The position numbers and the translations under genes are program-made. DNA of 64,000 nucleotides from Hoeflea_A sp965216535 (GTDB lineage Bacteria; Pseudomonadota; Alphaproteobacteria; Rhizobiales; Rhizobiaceae): NCBI GenBank assembly GCA_965216535.1, contig OZ244175.1, positions 248,001-312,000 on the forward strand. The letters run 5' to 3'. The notes under the pieces are model-generated. The model worked only from the letters and a program-made list of their open reading frames with translations. It was not told the DNA's origin and did no database searches. Shown piece after piece: positions 58,149 to 64,000 of this stretch (positions are counted from its first letter, which is position 1; each line of letters starts with the position of its first letter).

Positions 58149-59162
58149 TCAGCTGGCTGGACGGAGTTCGTCCGGGATGTTGAAGCCGGCTTCTTCGTAG
58201 TAGCGCAGCGCGCCCGGGTGAAGCGGAACGTTGATCGACGTAAACGCGGTGTCCTTGGTCACGTCCTGCAGGAAGAGCGCCGTTGCATGGACCTCGTCGA
58301 GATTCTCCCAGAACGCTTTTGTCGCAGCATAGACGACGTCGTCCGGAACATCCTTGTGGGTGCCGACGAACTGGAAGAAACCCAGAGCCGAGATCTCGCC
58401 ATCGGTGAGCTGACCCTTGTAAAGACCACCATCGAACGAGGCATAACCGCGCCCGGCGCGACCGAACAGGGACTGCATCCCTTCCGACTCGATCTTGTCT
58501 TTGGGGATCGACAGGACGCGAAACTCGCCTGACAGGCCGAATTGCTCGATCCGGGCCGAGCCAATTTCCGCCGGACGGACCATCATGTCGATCTTGCCGT
58601 CGGCAAGAGCGGTATAGCCCTCACCCCAGGCCAGGCGAACGGCCGTGTAGTCCTTGCCGGCCTCATAGCCGGTGAGCGCCTTGATCAGAGCTTCCGACGT
58701 CGCTGATGCCGATCCGGCCGGCGGTCCGGTGAACACGGTCTTGCCGCGAAGGTCTTCCCAGCTCTCGATGCCCGAGCCGCCGAGAGTGACCGGGTGGTAG
58801 GCTCCAGCCCGAAATCCGATGATGGACCGCAGGTTCTTTGAGAGCTCCGGCGCTGCATCAATGTTCTTGTACATGGCCTTCTGGCCGGCCATCAGATTGA
58901 CCAGCGACGGCACCGAGGAGAAGAATGCGATCTCGCCCTTGGCCCCCTTCAGCATCGACTTCGTCAGGGTCTGGCCGGCATTGACCTGAATCTCCACGCC
59001 GTCCTTGAGCGCCTGGTTTGAAAAGGCGACGAACATGGTGTGGACCGGGTCGCCGACGCCGGCCGTTTCGCCCTTGAAAATATCAGCTTTGGCGCCGCCC
59101 GAAGCGAGCGCCGCAAGTGTCAGTGCGGCCGCCAGTCGGCCGAATCGTCCCAATCGGTTCAT
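58149..59162 (-). CDS. TRAP transporter TAXI-family solute receptor
   Basis: A 337-residue periplasmic receptor with signal peptide 'RLAAALTLAALASGGAKA' before DIFKG. Typical TAXI segments: 'AGQTLTKSMLKGAKGEIAFF', 'LRSIIGFRAGAYHPVTLGGS', 'IESWEDLRGKTVFTGPPAGS', 'EALIKALTGYEAGKDYTAVR' and 'GALRYYEEAGF' at the end. GGGAGGAG precedes the ATG at 59162, which I prefer to upstream starts. First gene of the operon with the fused permease and the sulfatase; divergent from lysR. Confidence 0.92.
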   Translation of the reverse strand: MNRLGRFGRLAAALTLAALASGGAKADIFKGETAGVGDPVHTMFVAFSNQALKDGVEIQVNAGQTLTKSMLKGAKGEIAFFSSVPSLVNLMAGQKAMYKNIDAAPELSKNLRSIIGFRAGAYHPVTLGGSGIESWEDLRGKTVFTGPPAGSASATSEALIKALTGYEAGKDYTAVRLAWGEGYTALADGKIDMMVRPAEIGSARIEQFGLSGEFRVLSIPKDKIESEGMQSLFGRAGRGYASFDGGLYKGQLTDGEISALGFFQFVGTHKDVPDDVVYAATKAFWENLDEVHATALFLQDVTKDTAFTSINVPLHPGALRYYEEAGFNIPDELRPAS

Positions 59163-59198
59163 GGTACTCCTCCCTTGGATTGAAGCGAGGCTAACAAA

Positions 59199-59244
59199 AT
59201 CATATGATACCGAATAATCATTTTTAATGGGCTTCTCATAGAAG
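59199..59244. promoter_or_regulatory. Candidate LysR control region
   Basis: Within the 88-base space between the TAXI receptor and lysR there are two dyads: the palindrome ATCATATGAT (59199-59208) and CTTCT-CAT-AGAAG (59232-59244). The latter lies directly before the lysR start and could serve autoregulation, the former activation of the transporter operon. Both are seen; roles are inferred. Confidence 0.45.
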
Positions 59245-59250
59245 ATTGGT

Positions 59251-60150
59251 ATGAAACTTGATCCCAAGCATCTGGCGCAGCTATCGGTCATCGTCGAAGC
59301 CGGGTCGTTTCAGACCGCAGCGGATCGTTTGGGACTGACCCAGCCGGGGCTCAGCCGCAACATGAAGATCCTGGAGGGGCGGGTCGGTGCGCCGCTTTTC
59401 AGGCGCGAAGGACGACGATCGGTTCCAACGGAACTGGGGCGGCGCCTGGCGCGCAACGGATTCGCCATTCGCATTGCCGAGGAACAGGCCAGCGCCTATG
59501 GCAGTCTGTCTACCGTCGGCGCAGCAGGCGAATTGCGGCTTGGCGTTCCACCCATTGTGGCCGGCAAGTTCCTGACGCCGGTGCTGTCGGAATTCGTTGT
59601 CGAGAACCCGGAATGCGTGCTCGAATTGCGGGTCGGGCTGGTTCATGAACTGCGCTCCATGCTGGAGCGAGGCCAGATCGACGTCGTCATCGGGCCCAGG
59701 AACCTGTGCGACGGCGTGCCCGAACTGTCCTATGACCATCTGATCGATGACCGGGTTGGCATCCTGTGTCGCACGGGCCACGTGCTTGCCCACAAGAGAA
59801 CGCTCGCACCGGACGATTTTCGCGACCAGATGTGGCTTTTTCATTCGCGTGGCAGCCTGCTGCGGCAGCAGACCGAGGCGGCGATGAACGCCTCGGGCAT
59901 CGACCAGATCCGCATCGCCTGCGAAACCGATTCGATCCGGTCCGCCCTGGAAATCACGGCGTCGACGGATCTGGTCACAACCATGCCCAAGGCGACAACC
60001 AAACCTTACCTGGGAGAGGGGCTGATGTTCCTGCCTTTCGACCATCCGAAATTCGAGCGGCCGCTGGGTGCGGCGCGGCGGCGCGACGCACCGGAAAACA
60101 AGATCGTGGACGGGTTTTTGAGGCGATTGAGGGGGGTCATTGACGTCTGA
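59251..60150 (+). CDS. LysR family transcriptional regulator
   Basis: A 299-residue regulator. The N-terminal helix-turn-helix is 'HLAQLSVIVEAGSFQTAADR', 'LGLTQPGLSRNMKILEGRVG', 'PLFRREGRRSVPTELGRRLA'; the substrate domain starts near residue 90 ('GELRLGVPPIVAGKFLTPVL') with 'RGQIDVVIGPRNL' and 'DRVGILCRTGHVLA'. It is divergent from the TAXI-TRAP-sulfatase operon and is therefore its probable activator, with the imported ester or its product as coinducer. Confidence 0.92.
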   Translation: MKLDPKHLAQLSVIVEAGSFQTAADRLGLTQPGLSRNMKILEGRVGAPLFRREGRRSVPTELGRRLARNGFAIRIAEEQASAYGSLSTVGAAGELRLGVPPIVAGKFLTPVLSEFVVENPECVLELRVGLVHELRSMLERGQIDVVIGPRNLCDGVPELSYDHLIDDRVGILCRTGHVLAHKRTLAPDDFRDQMWLFHSRGSLLRQQTEAAMNASGIDQIRIACETDSIRSALEITASTDLVTTMPKATTKPYLGEGLMFLPFDHPKFERPLGAARRRDAPENKIVDGFLRRLRGVIDV

Positions 60151-60282
60151 CTGCGCTCTCACGAAACAATCAATGGAGGCTCATCAAATGTGACATCCCC
60201 CGGTTGTAACGGATGGCGCCGTGGCGGGTGACACACTATCTTAGGTTTCTGGATGTGTTTGTGATCAGCATGGAGATCGGAA

Positions 60283-60456
60283 ATGCCCCGCAATCCCTAT
60301 CCCTCGTTCCGCGGGCTTATGCGAAAGCCACCGACGTTGCGCCAGGCAGTCTGGTTCTTCGTCATCCTCTTTTCAGGCTTGGCCGTAGTTGTCTTGTTGC
60401 AGGATGTCGGATATTGGCCGGAGAGTTGGACACTCAGTCCGGGCGCCGTTCCGTAA
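60283..60456 (+). CDS. 57-residue single-span membrane protein
   Basis: A short open frame ATG 60283 to TAA 60456. It begins 'MPRNPYPSFRGLMRKPPTLR', basic and proline-rich, followed by a hydrophobic span 'QAVWFFVILFSGLAVVVLL' (about residues 21-39) and a short polar tail ending 'WTLSPGAVP'. GGAGATCGGAA stands just ahead of the ATG, a good ribosome binding site. The positive-inside rule suggests N-in, C-out topology. The Gfo/Idh gene follows 46 bases later. I do not recognise the family; small membrane proteins of this kind are easily missed by gene finders. Confidence 0.6.
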   Translation: MPRNPYPSFRGLMRKPPTLRQAVWFFVILFSGLAVVVLLQDVGYWPESWTLSPGAVP

Positions 60457-60502
60457 CCTGACGAGACGGTTTGCTGTCTTTCCTCATACCGCGAGCATCG
60501 TC

Positions 60503-61486
60503 TTGATCAACTGGGCCATCCTGGGAACCGGCTTTATCTCCCGCACCGTTGCCGATGCCATCAACAACAGCGACGGATCGCGGCTGGCAGCCGTGGCCGG
60601 CCGGTCTGCCGCCGGCGTGACGGCGTTCGCAGCGGAGTACGATATTCCAAAGGCCTATGCCGATTTCGGCGAAGCGCTGGCCGATGATCAAATTGATGCC
60701 GTCTATATCGGCCTGCCCAATCATGTGCATCTGCCGATGGTCCGTGCGGCGGCGGAAGCCGGAAAGGCGATCCTGTCTGAAAAGTCGCTGACGACAACCT
60801 TTGAGGATGCCGAACAGCTCATCGCCTGTGTCGAGAGGCACGATGTCTTCTTTGTCGAGGGGCTGATGTATCTCAGCCATCCTCTCTACAAACGGGTGGG
60901 AGACCTTCTGAGAGACGAGAGGCTTGGATCGATCCGCTCCATCAACGCCGTCTACGCGGCTGACATCAAGGATGTGACGAATCCGGCCGGCGGCGGAACG
61001 CTCTACAATCTTGGTTGCTATCCGGCCTCCTTGCTGCAATTCGTCGTGCAGCAATGTTGCGGCGAGGGCGTCTTTGGCGAACGAACGCTTGCGGCGGTCG
61101 GCAGTCGCGACGGGCATGGCAACATCATCGACGCCGCGGCATCGGTCCGGTTCGACAACGGCATCCACGCCACGCTGCAATCGACCGACAGCTACGGCAT
61201 GCACCATAGTTTCGATGTTGTCGGGGATGCCGGCAGCCTGTCGTTTCGCACCAATCCGTGGCTGCCCGCCGCCGGCGACAATGTGATCGAGATCAGAACG
61301 CACAAGAAGTCGGCGGAGCAGATCGTCGTTTCCGACCCTCACGATGCATTCCATCATCAGATCCGGATGGTCGAAGATTGTCTGAAACAGGGATTGCGGC
61401 AAGCGCCTCGGCCATCACCGCGCTGGAGCGACTCGCTCGAGATCATGCGTTTCCTGACGGACTGGGAACAAGCAGCCGGCGCCTGA
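60503..61486 (+). CDS. Gfo/Idh/MocA family oxidoreductase
   Basis: A protein of about 327 residues with the N-terminal Rossmann motif 'INWAILGTGFISRTVADAIN', 'DDQIDAVYIGLPNHVHLPMV', the catalytic-lysine loop 'GKAILSEKSLTTTFEDAEQL' (EK), 'VFFVEGLMYLSHPLYKRV', and 'NPAGGGTLYNLGCYPASLLQ' in the C-terminal domain. It oxidises a sugar, inositol or dihydrodiol with NAD(P). The first strand demands a start around TTG 60503; no good ATG is found there, and the frame remains open to 60389. Substrate is not readable. Monocistronic or behind the small membrane protein. Confidence 0.83.
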   Translation: MINWAILGTGFISRTVADAINNSDGSRLAAVAGRSAAGVTAFAAEYDIPKAYADFGEALADDQIDAVYIGLPNHVHLPMVRAAAEAGKAILSEKSLTTTFEDAEQLIACVERHDVFFVEGLMYLSHPLYKRVGDLLRDERLGSIRSINAVYAADIKDVTNPAGGGTLYNLGCYPASLLQFVVQQCCGEGVFGERTLAAVGSRDGHGNIIDAAASVRFDNGIHATLQSTDSYGMHHSFDVVGDAGSLSFRTNPWLPAAGDNVIEIRTHKKSAEQIVVSDPHDAFHHQIRMVEDCLKQGLRQAPRPSPRWSDSLEIMRFLTDWEQAAGA

Positions 61487-61723
61487 CCGGACTGCAGGGT
61501 CAATCCACAAAGGTATCGTACGGCCATTGAGCCGCGAGGCCATTCTCCTGAGAGTGTGATGTCCCGGTTAAGGTCTTGTTAACTATTGGGGCTCACACTG
61601 ATTCGATAAGATTTTAGGGAGTTTTGCATGAGCCGACCATGTAATGGTTCAGCTTACAAGCGCGTCTGACGCACGTACATGAACATACCTCTCGTCAGAC
61701 CTTCTTAAGCGGCTGGGAAAGGT

Positions 61724-62056
61724 ATGAACATGTTCAAATCAAAACATAGAATCTTCAAGACATTACTGGGTATTACTTTGCTTTCGGGTGTGATGGCGAT
61801 GTCGACACACGCGCAAGCTGCGGGAATGGCCTGTGGCGAGCGGACGGCGCTGCTCAAGGCACTCAACGACAAATACAAGGAATCGCCCCGTGCCCTGGGC
61901 CTGTCGTCGTCGGGCAAGGCGATGTTCGAAGTGTTCACGTCGAAAACCGGCACCTGGACCATCGTGATGACCACCACCAAGGGCGTCACCTGCATCATGG
62001 CTGCCGGTCACTCCTGGGAAGATGCTCTTGAGGTGGTCGAGGGGCCCCAGGTCTGA
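61724..62056 (+). CDS. Small secreted protein, conserved hypothetical
   Basis: A 110-residue protein with a signal peptide 'FKTLLGITLLSGVMAMSTHA' and probable cleavage after AQA (residue about 32). The mature 78 residues have two cysteines ('GMACGERTALLKALNDKYKE' and 'KGVTCIMAAGHSWEDALE') that may form a disulfide, and a beta-rich centre 'TWTIVMTTTKGVTC'. I know similar proteins in Rhizobiales only as hypothetical. It stands alone, 237 bases after the Gfo/Idh gene. Confidence 0.72.
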   Translation: MNMFKSKHRIFKTLLGITLLSGVMAMSTHAQAAGMACGERTALLKALNDKYKESPRALGLSSSGKAMFEVFTSKTGTWTIVMTTTKGVTCIMAAGHSWEDALEVVEGPQV

Positions 62057-62227
62057 CGAAAGTCCGTATTTCTGTTGGGTGCTGAACCAGGGCATTCGTC
62101 CGCAACTTGTGTCGACATCAGGCCCAACGGGCGTTTACGATGATTCCGGTTGTTGCTACCTTCCATTGAAGTGAGGTGGTATTGCAATCCCTGATGGATT
62201 TTACCGCAGGGATGACAAGCAACACCT

Positions 62228-62722
62228 ATGGATGCCTTTCTGACCAACGACTCGGCGATGACGTACATCGTTGCCATCGTTCTGATGTTCCTGTTGGCAA
62301 TCGCCGCTCTTGCCTTCATGTTCTTCACGGCCCCTCTTCCTTTCCTGGCGGTGAGCTTGCCTGTTTTTGCGCTGGGGCTGGTCCTCAATCGTTATCGTTT
62401 CGGGTATTGGCCCGAGTTGATGTGGTGGCGGCTATGGGCCGTGTTGGCCAGTCTTGTCGCGCTGTTCGGGCCGGGGATATCACGTTCACCCCTCGGGATC
62501 GGTGCTGAAATCAGCATTGCGATCGGGTGTTTTGTGATCGTGGAAGGTGTCATTCGGCTGATAGAGCAGCTGGAACCGCGCTTCGGGCCGATCAAGCTGC
62601 GAAAAGCCCGGGATCAGAATTCTGAAGCGCCGATCGATGTACCGGTGAGCGAGGGCCCGCAAAAGCCGGTGTTCGGCCGCCGATCCTCGCCCCCGCGGGC
62701 TACCTACTGGAACTTGCGCTGA
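62228..62722 (+). CDS. Hypothetical membrane protein
   Basis: A 164-residue protein with about four hydrophobic segments ('YIVAIVLMFLLAIAALAFMF', 'LPFLAVSLPVFALGLVLNRY', 'LWAVLASLVALFGPGI', 'ISIAIGCFVIVEGVIRLIEQ') and a polar C-terminal tail of about 45 residues. No family recognised. A weak ribosome binding site precedes the ATG. It is on the same strand as the secreted protein, 171 bases downstream, and may be independent. Confidence 0.6.
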   Translation: MDAFLTNDSAMTYIVAIVLMFLLAIAALAFMFFTAPLPFLAVSLPVFALGLVLNRYRFGYWPELMWWRLWAVLASLVALFGPGISRSPLGIGAEISIAIGCFVIVEGVIRLIEQLEPRFGPIKLRKARDQNSEAPIDVPVSEGPQKPVFGRRSSPPRATYWNLR

Positions 62723-62945
62723 CTGCTAGGCAATCCCCTAATCTGCTTCGGTGTAGTCTGCTTGCCGAAGATTCTAAGTCATTTCTGGCAGTGCTGAATT
62801 AGGCGTCTTATTCGGTCAGTCATTCAACCCGAATGTGGCTTTGGCAAACTTCATCGTGTTGACGATTCTGCAATGAGCCCACAGTGACATTGTTCTGCAT
62901 CGCAGCTAACGTCGGCTCGTGGGAGGGGTTGAAGAGTATCCAGGG

Positions 62946-63647
62946 ATGTTGATGGAGCAATCGCTCAGGGACGAATTTGAACGTTCTGGCCGGGTTTGGC
63001 TTAGAGACGCCGTTTCGGAAGATGACCTGGCACTATTCGACAACGCCGCGACGGCTTCTTCCAAGGCTGGACAAAGACTTGATTTATCGACCGCATTGCA
63101 CGCGGCTATATCCAATAAAAGTTCACTACTTTGCGCTGTCCGGCTTCTTGCACCTGATGCGGTCCCCGTCCGAATGGTCGCGTTCAACAAATCGGAGGGC
63201 GCTAACTGGGGTGTTCCCTGGCATCAGGACAGGGTCATCGCGGTTGCCGCGAAAGCCGACATCGCAGGGTACACAAATTGGACCAATAAGTCGGGAACCT
63301 GGCATTGCGAACCGCCCCAATCCATCTTGGATGAGATGCTATTTGTCCGTGTCCATTTGGATGACACTGATCAGTCGAATGGCGCGATGGAGATTGCTGT
63401 CGGAAGCCACTCTGAGGGTGTTGTGCCTTCGCCAAGAGCCGACACCGTGGCAAATGCCTATCCGGTCGAGACATGCGCGGCCAAGCGTGGCGACGTATTG
63501 ATACTAAAAATGCTGACGTTGCATTCCTCGAAGCCTGCGACGGTCCAGTCCGGTCGCAGAGTATTGAGGATAGACTTTGCGACGTGCCAGCTTCCGTCGC
63601 CGCTGTCCTGGAGCGGGCAGGCTAGCGAAACCATTCGTGCCTCTTAG
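62946..63647 (+). CDS. Phytanoyl-CoA dioxygenase family protein
   Basis: A protein of about 233 residues with the jelly-roll Fe(II)/2-oxoglutarate dioxygenase motifs: iron ligands His and Asp in 'GVPWHQDRVIAV', the distal His in 'KMLTLHSSKPA', and the 2-oxoglutarate Arg in 'GRRVLRIDFA'. The middle 'LFVRVHLDDTDQSNGAMEIA' and 'VGSHSEGVV' are typical of the PhyH family. The gene is more A/T-rich than its surroundings, suggesting separate origin. The start may be 62946, 62952 or an upstream GTG at 62919. Substrate is unknown. Convergent with the partial aminopeptidase gene. Confidence 0.8.
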   Translation: MLMEQSLRDEFERSGRVWLRDAVSEDDLALFDNAATASSKAGQRLDLSTALHAAISNKSSLLCAVRLLAPDAVPVRMVAFNKSEGANWGVPWHQDRVIAVAAKADIAGYTNWTNKSGTWHCEPPQSILDEMLFVRVHLDDTDQSNGAMEIAVGSHSEGVVPSPRADTVANAYPVETCAAKRGDVLILKMLTLHSSKPATVQSGRRVLRIDFATCQLPSPLSWSGQASETIRAS

Positions 63648-63773
63648 ACGAACGGCTGGTTTGTCTGAATAGCTGTCGTTTGCCCGATCACCCTGTGACG
63701 AAAGATGTCTTTTGGGTTCACTGGTCCACCCGCCTTAATCACGAACCACGCCACCTCAAAATGAATACTTGAG

Positions 63774-64000
63774 CTACGTACAGGAACTCGCGCCGACCAG
63801 CGCCTTCCGGCGCTCTGTCGGGCCGAGTTTGCCGATCTTGCCGACCGCCCGATAAAACCTTGGATAGTCTCCGCCGCAGAGCTCAAGCAAGCGTTTGAAA
63901 TCCGGCACCAGATCGCTGTAGACGGCGATCGGGGCGAGTTTGGCGTTGTTGATCGGCTCGTCGAACCAGCGGTCATAGCCGTTGAAACCGTTCCACTGAC
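63774..64000 (-). CDS. Predicted aminopeptidase (DUF2265-like zinc peptidase), C-terminal end only
   Basis: The last 75 codons of a minus-strand gene that enters from the right edge, with stop TAG at 63774-63776. It reads 'QWNGFNGYDRWFDEPINNAK', 'LAPIAVYSDLVPDFKRLLEL', 'CGGDYPRFYRAVGKIGKL'. The NA(K)LAPIAxYxDLVP and GGDxxRFYxAV segments are characteristic of the C-terminus of the predicted zinc aminopeptidase family of proteobacteria (PF10023 in my memory). Because the start lies outside the window it is easily overlooked; a different open frame on the same strand (63976-63644) overlaps it but has no gene-like content. Confidence 0.78.
   Translation of the reverse strand, partial: QWNGFNGYDRWFDEPINNAKLAPIAVYSDLVPDFKRLLELCGGDYPRFYRAVGKIGKLGPTERRKALVGASSCT

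Noticed and set aside
63644..63976. Minus-strand open frame at the right edge
   Set aside because: Ser/Arg/Thr-rich shadow of the aminopeptidase frame that ends at 63774.
1..64000. tRNA, rRNA, CRISPR, integrase or prophage signals
   Set aside because: None were found on reading both strands; the two inverted-repeat elements and the REP-like repeat are the only mobile-looking sequences.

Overview
The window comes from a GC-rich alphaproteobacterium, most likely of the Hyphomicrobiales (Rhizobiales) type. This is inferred from the DnaE2 C-terminus at the left edge, the soil/marine style catabolic repertoire (ABC, TRAP-TAXI, GntR, MarR and LysR modules), the class III cyclase architecture and the PrkA-YeaH-SpoVR stress operon. 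No tRNA, rRNA, CRISPR array, phage gene or intact transposase was seen. Species cannot be named from the sequence alone.

Left part (1-14.5 kb): end of dnaE2; a frameshifted glutathione S-transferase divergent from a TetR-haloalkane dehalogenase-NTF2-like operon, with a large nested dyad between them; an adenylate cyclase carrying an N-terminal DUF427 domain; copy 1 of a terminal-inverted-repeat element; a MerR-carboxymuconolactone decarboxylase pair; then single-gene units (glyoxalase-fold proteins, GFA protein, metallophosphoesterase, tyrosine-phosphatase-like protein, two AraC regulators, DUF533 protein and a small ribbon-helix-helix-like protein with its probable operators).

Central catabolic island (14.8-32.5 kb, all on +): a solute-binding protein, a hairpin, two permeases, an 80-residue membrane protein and two different ABC ATPases. 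These are followed by a GMC oxidoreductase, a GntR regulator, glyoxalase I, a GldA-like dehydrogenase, a zinc-free MDR oxidoreductase, an AldA-like (lactaldehyde) dehydrogenase, an FMN 2-hydroxyacid dehydrogenase, a B12-dependent diol dehydratase with fused large and medium subunits plus a small subunit, an SDR and a D-2-hydroxyacid dehydrogenase. I read this as uptake and breakdown of a C3-type diol or polyol by two routes: oxidation through lactaldehyde and lactate to pyruvate, and dehydration to an aldehyde. The GntR protein probably acts at a 12-bp palindrome found before both halves. An EamA exporter follows.

Middle (34-46.4 kb): prkA-yeaH-spoVR plus a HEAT-like protein; a HupE/UreJ-like membrane protein, a YbaN-like protein and a PLP decarboxylase on the minus strand; then a GH13_18 phosphorylase (glucosylglycerate or sucrose-phosphorylase type) under a LacI-type operator, followed by two tandem paralogous xylose-isomerase-like TIM barrels.

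Nicotinate locus (46.4-54.6 kb): nicotinate hydroxylase (FAD subunit; fused 2Fe-2S/molybdenum subunit), 6-hydroxynicotinate reductase, an ApbE-like UPF0280 protein and a DUF1185 protein on the minus strand, divergent from a MarR regulator and nicotinamidase. The reductase carries an SGAT motif resembling the site that ApbE enzymes flavinylate. Copy 2 of the inverted-repeat element lies against the ribosome binding site of the first hydroxylase gene.

Right part (54.6-64 kb): a TAXI receptor-fused TRAP permease-sulfatase operon divergent from a LysR regulator; a 57-residue membrane protein; a Gfo/Idh oxidoreductase; two small secreted or membrane proteins; a phytanoyl-CoA-dioxygenase-like protein; and the 3' end of an aminopeptidase gene running in from the right edge.
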